Below are positions 35,865-44,360 of a stretch of DNA of 51,723 bases, piece by piece. The notes beneath the pieces are model-generated. The model saw only the letters and a list, made by a program, of their open reading frames with translations, did no database searches and was not told where the DNA came from. The translations under genes were made by a program, and so were the position numbers. Positions within the stretch are counted from its first letter, which is position 1, and each line of letters opens with the position of its first letter. Origin of the DNA: an uncultured Ignavibacteria bacterium (GTDB lineage: Bacteria > Bacteroidota > Ignavibacteria > Tepidaquicellales > Tepidaquicellaceae); assembly GCA_937974175.1 (NCBI GenBank), contig CALJIG010000040.1, positions 1 through 51,723 of the forward strand, written 5' to 3'.

Positions 35865-37328
35865 TTATTTCAGTAAAATCATTTTCTTTGTATCAGAAAA
35901 ATTATCTGATACCATTTTATAATAATAAACTCCGCTTGGCAGATGTGATGCATCAAAGTTAACTTCGTAACTTCCTTCTGTCTTTTGTTCATTTACAAGC
36001 TCTATAATTTCTTTTCCAAGCCCGTTATATACTTTTAACGTTACATTGCTTCTCACAGGCAAATTAAATTTTATTGATGTTGCAGGGTTAAACGGATTGG
36101 GAAAATTCTGACTCAATGAATAATCTGATGTTACAATGCCTCCATTATTATTGATTGAAGTGCTTCCGCCGTTCTTAGTGTTGTAAATTCTTCCATCCTG
36201 AAATGTTCCCCCTGCAATGTAATAGTTATATTTATCTATCATCGAGCTTGATGTAACATTTACATTAGGTGCGCTTTCGCTGATTGTTTGTAAAGACCAG
36301 GTCGTGCCAAAATCTGTAGTTCTTAATACAGAGGGTACATAATTATCCCCGGTATAAAATTTCTCACCGTAAGCGATTCCAACTCCGCTTTCACCAAAGA
36401 AATTAATCCCTTCCAATATCAAAGAGTCGCGCGTATAAATAGTGTTCCAGCTGCTGCCCTGATTAGTTGTCTTCAGAATTATTGCTCCGGTAAAATTCGT
36501 TCCCGAAACATAACCGGTATTGGTATTTATAAAATGTACCTTTGTATATTTAACTGAATCCCGGGTTATGCTTGTCCAGTTTACACCCCCGTTAGTTGTT
36601 TTAATTATAGAGCTCAATTCATGCGTTCCGTTAAATTCAAATCCTGTTGCAAAAGCTACATTTTCATTTACGAAATTTACAGAGCTTATATCTCTTGCTA
36701 TCAGGTCATTCATTGTTTTAAACCAGGTTAATCCGCCGTTTGTAGTCTTAAGAATTTTTGTCTGAATATTTGTATTGGTATCCATTATGCTTCCTATAGC
36801 CATCCCCGTATTAGCATCTATAAAGTCACAGTATGTTACATAGTAACAATCTGCAGGCATGGTGCCGTATTCGCTCCAGCTTTTACCGCCGTCAGTGGAT
36901 TTAAAAAATGCCCCTGTTGAAAAATCTATTCCATTGGAATAAATATCTATAGGCATTCCGTTATTGCTGAGATTAGAGAATCTTTGACGCGATGTGCTTA
37001 AAGATTTTTCTGTAAATACATTCATTGCTCCTGTTGCATACACAATCTGAGGTGTGATATATTGAACGGAAACAATTGCTCTTGATGAATCGGGGACAGA
37101 TGCATTCAGCCAGGTTGTGCCGCCGTTAGTTGTATACAGAGCGCGTGAAGTAGTATTGGGATTTTGCATATCAATTCCCCAGCCTGTTGAAATCCCTGAG
37201 TTTGTGTTTAAAAAATTAACTGAGTTTAGAAAGAATATTGTGCCCGGAGCAGACTGCCTTATCCATTGCGCAGGTAAGTTTAAAGTCGCAAAAAGACAAA
37301 ATAATACACTGAGTGTAATGATTTTCAT
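35865..37328 (-). CDS. Secreted YCF48/BNR-repeat protein with T9SS sorting domain
   Basis: The 487-residue protein has a signal peptide (about 1-20, LNLPAQ), six or seven TTNGGTTW/STDGGKSW-type repeats interleaved with DANTGMA and NTNTGYV strands (about 25-390), and a T9SS sorting domain. Its motif reads NFPNPFNP (near residue 408) and the protein ends KKMILLK. It is a shorter relative of the proteins at 4240 and 6791, with about half as many repeats, enough for a single propeller. An extracellular binding role is inferred. Confidence 0.85.
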   Translation of the reverse strand: MKIITLSVLFCLFATLNLPAQWIRQSAPGTIFFLNSVNFLNTNSGISTGWGIDMQNPNTTSRALYTTNGGTTWLNASVPDSSRAIVSVQYITPQIVYATGAMNVFTEKSLSTSRQRFSNLSNNGMPIDIYSNGIDFSTGAFFKSTDGGKSWSEYGTMPADCYYVTYCDFIDANTGMAIGSIMDTNTNIQTKILKTTNGGLTWFKTMNDLIARDISSVNFVNENVAFATGFEFNGTHELSSIIKTTNGGVNWTSITRDSVKYTKVHFINTNTGYVSGTNFTGAIILKTTNQGSSWNTIYTRDSLILEGINFFGESGVGIAYGEKFYTGDNYVPSVLRTTDFGTTWSLQTISESAPNVNVTSSSMIDKYNYYIAGGTFQDGRIYNTKNGGSTSINNNGGIVTSDYSLSQNFPNPFNPATSIKFNLPVRSNVTLKVYNGLGKEIIELVNEQKTEGSYEVNFDASHLPSGVYYYKMVSDNFSDTKKMILLK

Positions 37329-37500
37329 GGTAATGTATATGTTTTAATTAGTAAAACTTATTAGAAAATGTTTTTGTGAGAGTATATATAGGTTTTTTGC
37401 GAGGTATATGTTAAAACTATGTAGGTATACTGAAATTACAAAAAATAGTTGCAAAATTTTTATGACTAATTAAGTTGTTCGATAATTTATATTTTAATGC

Positions 37501-38010
37501 ATGAATTTCTTATTTTACTCAGTAATCGGAATTGTTATAGTGCAGAGGCTGGCGGAATTAATCATCTCCAAAAGCAATGAAAAATGGCTGCTGGCAAACG
37601 GAGCAGTTGAGTACGGAGCCTCGCATTATAAGCTCATTGTTATTATGCACACGGCATTTTTTTTATCTCTTCTTGCTGAGTTTAACCTATCAGATAGGCA
37701 TAAAGATTTAAATATTATAAATTACGCATTTTTAGTATTTTTCATACTTTTACAGCTCGGAAGAGTATGGGTGCTAACGTCACTCGGTAAATTCTGGAAC
37801 ACTAAAATTTTCAGAATAAAAAATTTAGCGCTTGTAAAAAAAGGTCCGTACAAATTTATCAAGCATCCGAATTATGTTGTTGTTGTACTGGAGATTTTAA
37901 TTTTACCTCTGATTTTTGATTTATGCTACACAGCAGTAATATTTACAGTATTGAATGCGATAATGCTTTCAATACGTATCAAGGAAGAAAATAAAGCTTT
38001 AAATATATAG
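37501..38010 (+). CDS. Isoprenylcysteine carboxyl methyltransferase-like membrane protein
   Basis: The 169-residue protein has about four membrane helices and the ICMT/phospholipid methyltransferase motif LVKKGPYKFIKHPNYVVVVLEI, preceded by LGRVWVLTSLGKFWNTKIF. The family methylates lipid or small-molecule carboxyl or hydroxyl groups with S-adenosylmethionine; the bacterial substrate is not known. It heads a tightly spaced plus-strand run (14 bases to the AtuA-related gene, then prfB, the LolC/E-type gene and ubiE). Confidence 0.85.
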   Translation: MNFLFYSVIGIVIVQRLAELIISKSNEKWLLANGAVEYGASHYKLIVIMHTAFFLSLLAEFNLSDRHKDLNIINYAFLVFFILLQLGRVWVLTSLGKFWNTKIFRIKNLALVKKGPYKFIKHPNYVVVVLEILILPLIFDLCYTAVIFTVLNAIMLSIRIKEENKALNI

Positions 38011-38024
38011 TTTAAAATTTACAA

Positions 38025-38339
38025 ATGAAAAAAATTCAATTAAGAGAGATCTGCCACGGAAGAAGCGGCGATAAAGGCGATGCCGCTAACATAGGACTTA
38101 TTGCGTACAAGAAAGAAGATTATGAAATAATTAAACGGGAAGTAACTGCAGAGCGTGTTAAGGAATTTTTCACAGGTATCTGCAAAGGTGATGTTGACCG
38201 TTATGAAATGCCGAACATTAACGCGCTTAATTTTGTTCTACATAATACATTGGGCGGCGGCGGAACAGTATCGCTTATGCTTGATGCCCAGGGCAAAACA
38301 CTTGCTTCAGCATTGTTAAAAATGGAAATAGAAATATAA
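38025..38339 (+). CDS. AtuA-related small protein
   Basis: The 104-residue protein matches the C-terminal domain of acyclic terpene utilisation protein AtuA: LREICHGRSGDKGDAANIGLIAY, then VDRYEMPNINALNFVLHNTLGGGGTVSL. A stand-alone version is common in Bacteroidota and relatives; its role there is unknown. It follows the ICMT-like gene after 14 bases and precedes prfB by 54 bases. Confidence 0.82.
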   Translation: MKKIQLREICHGRSGDKGDAANIGLIAYKKEDYEIIKREVTAERVKEFFTGICKGDVDRYEMPNINALNFVLHNTLGGGGTVSLMLDAQGKTLASALLKMEIEI

Positions 38340-38393
38340 TTTTTATATAATATCTATAAATAAGTTTTAGAAAAATAAGAACAGGTAAACAAA

Positions 38394-39483
38394 ATGTTTG
38401 AACAACAGAAATACAGAATAAAAGACTACAAAGAGAAGCTAGAGCATCTAAGGAGGTTTCTTTGAAGTCGATGAGAAGACAGTACAGATAAAAGACCTCG
38501 AAATGAAAACCGAGAGCGGAGACCTTTGGGAAGATAACAACGCCGCTCAAAAATTACTTCAGCAAGTATCATCTCTAAAAAAATGGGTGGACGATTACAA
38601 TAAAGTCGAAGCTCAGTTTTCCGATGTACAAACCTTAATAGAAATTTCAGAAGCAGAAGGCGACGATTCAGTCGGTGAAGAAATCACCGCCGAGATTGTT
38701 AAGTTTGAGAACATGCTCGAAGAGATTGAGCTGAAAAATATGCTTGCCGATGTTGATGACAAGCGTGATGCAATCATTACAATTAACTCAGGCGCAGGTG
38801 GAACCGAGTCACAGGACTGGGCTGATATGCTTCTGCGTATGTACCTCCGCTATTGCGATAAGATGGGATTTAAATCTCAGCTTGTTGATAAACTTGACGG
38901 CGATGGCGCAGGAATAAAAAGCGCAACTATTGAAGTCGAGGGCGAGTTTGCCTATGGCTACCTTAAAGCAGAAAGCGGTGTGCACAGACTTGTGCGTATT
39001 TCTCCGTTCGATGCGAATAAAAAAAGACATACATCTTTTGCATCTGTAGCTGTCACTCCGATAGTGGACGATACAATTGAAATTGATATAAATCCTGCTG
39101 ATATAAAAATGGATACATACCGTTCAGGGGGCGCTGGCGGGCAGAACGTTAATAAAGTGGAAACTGCTGTAAGACTTACTCATATTCCATCAGGAGTAGT
39201 GGTTGCCTGCCAGATAGAGCGAACACAGATGAACAACAGGCTGCTTGCAATGAAAATGCTGAAATCAAGATTGTATCAGATTGAAAGAGAGAAGCAGTTA
39301 GCTGCATTGGATACTATAGAAAAAGGTAAGAAAAAAATTGAGTGGGGAAGCCAGATAAGAAGTTATGTTTTCCATCCGTACAATATGGTGAAAGATCACA
39401 GGACGGGTTATGAAACAAGTGACGTGCAATCCGTAATGGACGGCGAATTAAGTGAGTTTATCAAAAAGTATTTACTTAGTTAA
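38394..39483 (+). CDS. prfB: Peptide chain release factor 2, programmed +1 frameshift
   Basis: Translation starts at ATG 38394 and reads 23 codons (MFEQQKYRIKDYKEKLEHLRRFL) to an in-frame TGA at 38463-38465. A +1 shift on CTT enters the main frame (EVDEKTVQIKDLEMK onward), giving about 362 residues. The shift signal matches the classic one: AGGAGG, three bases, CTT TGA. The product has RF2 marks: the SPF anticodon-like tripeptide in VRISPFDANKK and the GGQ motif in SGGAGGQNVNKVE for peptidyl-tRNA hydrolysis. RF2 reads UGA and UAA, so the shift makes its level self-regulating. The permease gene follows after 18 bases. Confidence 0.96.
38451..38465 (+). promoter_or_regulatory. prfB +1 frameshift site
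   Basis: An internal Shine-Dalgarno sequence AGGAGG (38451-38456), a three-base spacer, the slippery CTT (38460-38462) and stop TGA (38463-38465) reproduce the classic RF2 autoregulatory site with the same spacing. Confidence 0.95.
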
Positions 39484-39501
39484 TATTCTTAGATAAAAAA
39501 T

Positions 39502-40719
39502 CTGAATTATAAATATAACATAGCGAAACGATTTTTATTTTCACGAAGCGGCTCGAAGTTCGTTTCGTTCATTACTTATATTTCTATTCTGGGTGTCGCG
39601 CTTGGAGTTGCTGCGCTCATTATAGTTACATCGGTACTGAACGGATTTGAGCTTGAGATAAAAAATAAAGTCGCAGGGCTTGTATCGCATATTCAGCTTA
39701 ACTCATTTGATCAGAAAGGAATTGTAGAGTATCCTGCAGTTATTTCCCGGTTAAAAAATGATTATAAAGATATAACCGGAATTTCTCCCTATGTTCAGAG
39801 AGAAGCTCTTATAAAATATAAAGACAATGTTGAAGGAATTATTTTAAAAGGTGTTGATGCAAAGACGGATATATCTACTGCTAAGAACAGAATTGTCAGC
39901 GGCGATTATAATCTTGCTCCGATTGATACAACTTATTCAAGAATTCTCATAGGAGAAAAGCTTGCAAAGAAGCTGAATGCTGAAGTCGGTAAGAAAATAT
40001 TTGTATTCGGATTGAAAGGTGTACCATCCCCTGTAAACCCGCCTAAGATAAAGCAGTTTATTGTTGCAGGAACTTACGAAACAGGACTTAAGGATTACGA
40101 TGATGTTGTTATTTATACTGATATGAAAACTGCGCAGAATTTATTTGAGTTTGGAGAAAATATTTCGGGAATAGAAATGAATATGAAGACGATTGATAAT
40201 CTTGATGCCACGGCAACATCAATGAATGAAACTCTCGGTTATCCTTATAGCGCAAAGTCTATGTTCAAAATTTTCAGAGCGCTGTTTACATGGGTAGAAC
40301 TTCAGAAAACCCCTGCTCCGATAATTTTAAGCATGATAATTTTAGTAGCAACGTTTAATATTGTAGGGACTTTGTTAATGCTTGTGTTAGAGAAGACTAA
40401 TTCAATCGGGATATTAAAATCGCTCGGTTCAAGCAACGGAGATATAATGAAGATTTTTATTTTCGACGGATTGATAATCGGCTTTGTAGGAATTATTCTG
40501 GGTAATATTATAGGAATAGGATTATGCCTGGCTGAATTAAAATTTAAATTTTTTGCGCTGCCTGAATTCTATTATATGAAAAACGTTCCAATTTTATTAC
40601 AACCGGAATATATTGTTGTGGTCTCTTTAATTAGTTTTGTTTTATGCTTCCTTGCAACTACTATTCCTGCATACTTCGCTTCAAAAATAAGTCCCATCAA
40701 ATCACTTAAGTTCTCATAG
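39502..40719 (+). CDS. LolC/LolE-type lipoprotein-releasing ABC permease (non-canonical start)
   Basis: The frame is open from 39502 and encodes about 405 residues: NYKYNIAKRFLFSRSGSKFV, a first membrane helix (SFITYISILGVALGVAALII), a large periplasmic domain with VLNGFELEIKNKV and ISPYVQREALI, and three C-terminal helices of an FtsX domain with ALFTWVELQKTPAP and LEKTNSIGILKSLG. This is the LolC/E layout, which extracts outer-membrane lipoproteins. No ATG, GTG or TTG precedes the first helix. CTG at 39502, 18 bases after prfB, is the best start; the TTG at 40012 would give only the C-terminal half. No lolD is adjacent. Confidence 0.85.
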   Translation: MNYKYNIAKRFLFSRSGSKFVSFITYISILGVALGVAALIIVTSVLNGFELEIKNKVAGLVSHIQLNSFDQKGIVEYPAVISRLKNDYKDITGISPYVQREALIKYKDNVEGIILKGVDAKTDISTAKNRIVSGDYNLAPIDTTYSRILIGEKLAKKLNAEVGKKIFVFGLKGVPSPVNPPKIKQFIVAGTYETGLKDYDDVVIYTDMKTAQNLFEFGENISGIEMNMKTIDNLDATATSMNETLGYPYSAKSMFKIFRALFTWVELQKTPAPIILSMIILVATFNIVGTLLMLVLEKTNSIGILKSLGSSNGDIMKIFIFDGLIIGFVGIILGNIIGIGLCLAELKFKFFALPEFYYMKNVPILLQPEYIVVVSLISFVLCFLATTIPAYFASKISPIKSLKFS

Positions 40720-40735
40720 TATATTAAAATAAAAT

Positions 40736-41425
40736 TTGGATAAGTCACGAAAGAAAATTCAGGGGATGTTCGATGAAATCGCCGGTAAGTACGATTTTTT
40801 GAATCATCTTTTTACATTAAAGATGGACCAGAAGTGGCGCAGAGAAATTGTAAAAGAGATTCAAAAAAAAAATACACCGAAAGAATATATAATAGATTTA
40901 GCAACAGGAACAGGGGACTTATCTCTTGAGCTTGTAAGGTTGAATCCTAAGAAATTATTTGCAGCAGATATTTCTTACAATATGCTTGCGCTGCAGAAGA
41001 AGAAAATAAATAATCCTGCTTTGGTAATTATCCAGTGCGATTCTCTTCATCTGCCGTTTGAGGATAATTCTATAGATGTTATCACTATCGGATTCGGTAT
41101 AAGAAATTTTGAGTTTATGGAAAATTGTCTTGATGAGATAAATCGCGTACTGAAAAAAAATGGACAGCTTATAATAATTGAGATGTTCAGCAACAACGAT
41201 TTTAAAACTAAGCTTTTTAATTTTTATTTCGGTAAAGTAATGCCTGTGATAGGGAATATGATTTCAGGCAGCAAATATGCTTATAGTTATCTGTATAAAT
41301 CAGTATCGAATTTTTATTCAGTAAAGGATTTTGTAAGTATAACAGAGCAGCATAATTTTAAAAATTTTAATATAAAGAACAACTTTTTGGGAGTGGTTAA
41401 TACAGTATATCTTTCCAAACTATAG
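40736..41425 (+). CDS. ubiE: Demethylmenaquinone methyltransferase (UbiE/MenG)
   Basis: The 229-residue protein opens with KIQGMFDEIAGKYDFLNHLFTLKMDQKWRRE, the UbiE/MenG start. It has the SAM-binding DLATGTGDLSLEL (about 57-69) and the family signature ITIGFGIRNFEFMENCLDEINRVLKKNGQLIIIEM. It methylates demethylmenaquinone in the last step of menaquinone synthesis. The start is TTG at 40736, 16 bases after the permease; no in-frame ATG precedes the first conserved block. No other men genes are in the window. Confidence 0.93.
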   Translation: MDKSRKKIQGMFDEIAGKYDFLNHLFTLKMDQKWRREIVKEIQKKNTPKEYIIDLATGTGDLSLELVRLNPKKLFAADISYNMLALQKKKINNPALVIIQCDSLHLPFEDNSIDVITIGFGIRNFEFMENCLDEINRVLKKNGQLIIIEMFSNNDFKTKLFNFYFGKVMPVIGNMISGSKYAYSYLYKSVSNFYSVKDFVSITEQHNFKNFNIKNNFLGVVNTVYLSKL

Positions 41426-41436
41426 TTTTTAAGAAT

Positions 41437-41535
41437 GCCACAAAATCTCTAAAGCACAAAATTACACAAAAAATACTTTCAATAGTTCAAAACCTTATTT
41501 TTAGTGAAGTTTAGAGCTTTTTGTGTTTTTGTGGC
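41437..41535. repeat. 99-bp inverted-repeat element (GCCACAAAA ends)
   Basis: The ends GCCACAAAA and TTTTTGTGGC are inverted. Inner segments also pair: TCTCTAAA with TTTAGAG, and CACAAAA with TTTTGTG. It forms a long imperfect hairpin between ubiE and rpsR, encodes nothing, and looks like an interspersed palindromic repeat. Confidence 0.65.
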
Positions 41536-41605
41536 TAAGTTCAATCGGATTTGTTTTCTGCAAAATAAACTTAAAATAGCCATTGAATAAAGCATTAATT
41601 ATTGC

Positions 41606-41613
41606 TATATTTG
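41606..41613 (+). promoter_or_regulatory. Bacteroidota-type promoter of rpsR
   Basis: TATATTTG (-7 type) at 41606-41613 is preceded by TTG at 41583-41585 with a 20-base spacer, matching the TTTG/TAnnTTTG arrangement. The start codon follows at 41633, so the leader would be about 15 bases. Confidence 0.65.
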
Positions 41614-41632
41614 TTGTTTAACAATTATTTGA

Positions 41633-41926
41633 ATGAAGAAATTAACAGTAAAGCAGCAAGCTAAGAACTACAAGCTCACACAGCAAATAAGCGCAAAAAA
41701 GAGCCAGGGAAAGAAAAAAGATCCGTTTAAAGAAAGAGGAATAGATAAATTCATCGATTTCAGAGACGTGAGATTATTAACAAGATTCTTAAACGATCAG
41801 GGAAAATTATTACCTGCGCGTATTACAGGCTCTACTTCTAAAATGCAAAGACAGCTTACCACAGCTATCAAAAGAGCAAGACATCTTGCATTTATTCCTT
41901 TTGTCAGCGACGGAACAAAGCACTAA
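41633..41926 (+). CDS. rpsR: 30S ribosomal protein S18
   Basis: The 97-residue basic protein has the S18 core: FIDFRDVRLLTRFLNDQGKLLPARITGSTSKMQRQLTTAIKRARHLAFIPFV. It binds the 30S platform with S6. The N-terminal 35 residues are lysine-rich and lack zinc-ligand cysteines. In most bacteria rpsR sits between rpsF (or ssb) and rplI; here it is monocistronic with its own promoter and terminator. Confidence 0.96.
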   Translation: MKKLTVKQQAKNYKLTQQISAKKSQGKKKDPFKERGIDKFIDFRDVRLLTRFLNDQGKLLPARITGSTSKMQRQLTTAIKRARHLAFIPFVSDGTKH

Positions 41927-41953
41927 TCTTATATAAATTTTATTTACAATTAC

Positions 41954-41986
41954 GCCCTTGTGTCTTTATTGATGCAAGGGCTTTTT
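41954..41986 (+). terminator. Hairpin terminator after rpsR
   Basis: GCCCTTG (41954-41960) pairs with CAAGGGC (41975-41981) and is followed by TTTTTG. It lies 27 bases after the rpsR stop. Confidence 0.8.
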
Positions 41987-42023
41987 GTTTTGAATATGTA
42001 TTGATAGATGTGGCTTATATTTC

Positions 42024-42051
42024 GTAGAGACGCAAGATTTTGCGTCTCTAC
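42024..42051. repeat. 28-bp palindromic repeat (GTAGAGACGCAA), copy 1
   Basis: GTAGAGACGCAA and TTGCGTCTCTAC are the arms of a near-perfect palindrome. The same palindrome occurs at 46790-46817 with one base different. It lies between convergent genes and could double as a terminator. A second, weaker inverted repeat (CTACATG with CATGTAG) follows directly. Confidence 0.8.
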
Positions 42052-42077
42052 ATGTGTTTCAATTTGAAGCATGTAGA

Positions 42078-42593
42078 CTAAGGTTTAAGTATCTCATTCA
42101 TAAACTCCAGTTTCTTTCTGTAGTATTCCCGAGTTGTAAGTCCGTTTAAACTCTCCTTTAAAATTCTGTATTGCTCTAAAGATTCCGGATTATTTTTTAA
42201 ATACTCGTAAAATTTCTGACCTTCCAGCCATGCCGAACTTTCCTCATTCACTATAAATATTTCTATCTTCTTACCGTCTACAATAGTATTGAAGCGCGCC
42301 CTTTCCAATGGATAATGTCCCTTTACCGGACCGAATAATTCCCCCAAAGGATTTATCAGCTCGTTAAAATTTTTTCCCGGAACGGGAATGTGTATATCAA
42401 TTTCATCCTGACCCGATATGCCAAGACTGCTCGCTCCGCGATGCTCAACTCTTTGTTGCTTGCCTAGCTTAGATTGTATAATGAATTTTATATTATTGAA
42501 TATTGCCTGACAGTTTGGATCGAAAGGAACAATTGAGATGATTGATTCATTCGATAAATTCTGAACCCACTTCTCTTGTTTTTCAGTGAGCAT
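42078..42593 (-). CDS. GrpB/UPF0157-family nucleotidyltransferase-like protein
   Basis: The 171-residue protein resembles the GrpB family: ISIVPFDPNCQAIFNNIKFIIQSKL, VEHRGASSLGISGQDEIDIHIPVP (family usual: HIGSTSVPGLxxKPxIDI), GHYPLERARFNTIV, and a C-terminal KESLNGLTTREYYRKKLEFM. The IDI aspartate pattern suggests a nucleotidyltransferase-like metal site. Function in bacteria is not established. It lies 8 bases downstream of the SpoIIE-type phosphatase gene and may be cotranscribed with the partner-switch genes. Confidence 0.85.
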   Translation of the reverse strand: MLTEKQEKWVQNLSNESIISIVPFDPNCQAIFNNIKFIIQSKLGKQQRVEHRGASSLGISGQDEIDIHIPVPGKNFNELINPLGELFGPVKGHYPLERARFNTIVDGKKIEIFIVNEESSAWLEGQKFYEYLKNNPESLEQYRILKESLNGLTTREYYRKKLEFMNEILKP

Positions 42594-42601
42594 GAGCAGA
42601 A

Positions 42602-44341
42602 TTATTTAGTACACTTATTCTTCTTTAAAATAATAAGTGTGATATCGTCGTACTGGGGCATTCCTTTTGTGAATGTATCAATAGAGTTTGTGATTTCGCT
42701 GAGAATTGTTTTGGAAGTTTCGCCGCGGATATTTTTTACAAATGAAATTAAATTTTCATCGCCGTATTCTTCGTTGAGATTATTCTGCGCTTCAGTTACA
42801 CCGTCAGTGTAGAATATAAGCACATCGTCATCTCCCAGTGTAATTTTTCCCTTTTCATAGATCACCCCAGTATCCATAATGCCAATCATAAATCCGCCTT
42901 TATCCAATAAGTGAACGTGCGAGTTTTTTAATACAAACGGGGGATTATGTCCTGCATTTATATATTCAAATTCATGTGTATTCGTATCAAGTATTCCCCA
43001 GAAGAATGTAATAAATTTTTCGGGTGGAGTGTTCTCATATATAAGCTCATTTATCTTTCCCGTCACACTTTCCAAATCAAAAGTATCTTCAGTGTATAGC
43101 TTCAGATATGAGTGAACAGCTGATTGTATATTTGACATCAGCAGCGAAGCCGGTGTTCCTTTACCTGATACATCTGCAATTATTAATGCAACTTTATTTT
43201 CATTTAATTTGATTACATCAAAATAATCACCGCCGATATGCAGTGCGGGAATATTTGTAGCAGTTATATCATAATCCTGAACATTAGGAATATTTTTCGG
43301 CAGCAGTGCAATCTGTATCTCTCTTGCAATGCGCAGCTCGCTCTCGATTTTTTTCTTATCTAAGAATTCATCAAAGAGCATTGAGTTTTCAATAGACATT
43401 ACTGAAAGATTCACAATCGATTCAAGAAACTCAAGGTCGCTTTCACTGTAGGGTTTAGGAGTAAGCTTCTTACCGAGAATAATTATATTATCTGTCTTGC
43501 CGTCGTTGACTGTGGGTATTATAAGCTCGTAATGTTTTTTATAAAGACTGTCCAGAAATTCGTTTCCGTTCTCTTCGAGTATCATGTAAGGCTTATTCAA
43601 AGTATTCAAAATCTCAACATCAAAACCTTCAAGATTTACATTTTTATTTTCTTTCATCAGATAAAGTTTTTCTTCCTTATCTTTTGAAATAATTGCATAG
43701 TCTCTTATTCCAAAATTTCCGAGCAAAGAAAAATTCAACAGCTTCAGAATGTTTTCTTTATTTAAAAAATTGGAGTTGAACTCTTTACTGAGCTCAAACA
43801 GCGATTTTAACTGCTGAATCTTTGAACTTAAATTCTGGTTCAGTGCTTTTATCTCGGTAAACTTTAGAGTATTCTCAATTGCTGAAGCAGAAATATTAAG
43901 CATTGTCTCAATGAAAATAATCTCACCTTTGCTCAGTTCAGTCGTGCCTGCGCCAAGCTTATCTCCCAGACATAAGACTCCCAGCAATTTATTCTGAAAA
44001 TAAATTTTGAAGAAATATTTTAATCCGTAATCTTTTAGTGTGTGGCAAATCTCTAAATCTTCTGCGTGAAAGAAAGGCAGCTTCGGAAAAATTAACTCAA
44101 GCTCTTTCGGAATATTTTTTATTTCGATGCCGCGGCAGGTAACGGGTAAATAAACATCGCTCGGATTTACAAAATCTTTTTTAATGAGAACAAGAGCTTT
44201 TGAGATAAGCATCTTACCCATGATACTCAGAAGAATATTACGGAAGATGAAATCTAGGTCAAGATTGCCGTTAAGAGTCTGTGAAAACTCTATCAGCGAA
44301 TTCAACTCAAGCTGTTTTTGCTCTGATTCTGTTCTGGACAT
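42602..44341 (-). CDS. GAF-domain SpoIIE/RsbU-type serine phosphatase
   Basis: The 579-residue protein has two GAF-like sensor domains (about 20-160 and 190-325), a linker helix with the SELRIAREIQIALLPKNIP motif (about 340-365), and a PP2C/SpoIIE phosphatase domain to the end. The phosphatase domain has ALHIGGDYFDVI, IIADVSGKGTPASLLMS, YINAGHNPPFVL, IFYTDGVTEAQN and PQYDDITLIIL. It probably dephosphorylates the STAS protein encoded two genes upstream, reversing the kinase encoded in between. What the GAF domains sense is unknown. The three genes are adjacent on the minus strand. Confidence 0.92.
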   Translation of the reverse strand: MSRTESEQKQLELNSLIEFSQTLNGNLDLDFIFRNILLSIMGKMLISKALVLIKKDFVNPSDVYLPVTCRGIEIKNIPKELELIFPKLPFFHAEDLEICHTLKDYGLKYFFKIYFQNKLLGVLCLGDKLGAGTTELSKGEIIFIETMLNISASAIENTLKFTEIKALNQNLSSKIQQLKSLFELSKEFNSNFLNKENILKLLNFSLLGNFGIRDYAIISKDKEEKLYLMKENKNVNLEGFDVEILNTLNKPYMILEENGNEFLDSLYKKHYELIIPTVNDGKTDNIIILGKKLTPKPYSESDLEFLESIVNLSVMSIENSMLFDEFLDKKKIESELRIAREIQIALLPKNIPNVQDYDITATNIPALHIGGDYFDVIKLNENKVALIIADVSGKGTPASLLMSNIQSAVHSYLKLYTEDTFDLESVTGKINELIYENTPPEKFITFFWGILDTNTHEFEYINAGHNPPFVLKNSHVHLLDKGGFMIGIMDTGVIYEKGKITLGDDDVLIFYTDGVTEAQNNLNEEYGDENLISFVKNIRGETSKTILSEITNSIDTFTKGMPQYDDITLIILKKNKCTK

Positions 44342-44360
44342 TGAGAGAAGGTACTTAAAT

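Noticed and set aside
38463..38465. prfB as a pseudogene with an in-frame stop
   Set aside because: The stop is part of the exact RF2 programmed frameshift signal, and the downstream frame is intact with SPF and GGQ motifs.
40012..40719. A separate 235-residue permease starting at TTG 40012
   Set aside because: The same frame is open back to 39502 and encodes the missing N-terminal helix and periplasmic domain of LolC/E, so 40012 is internal.
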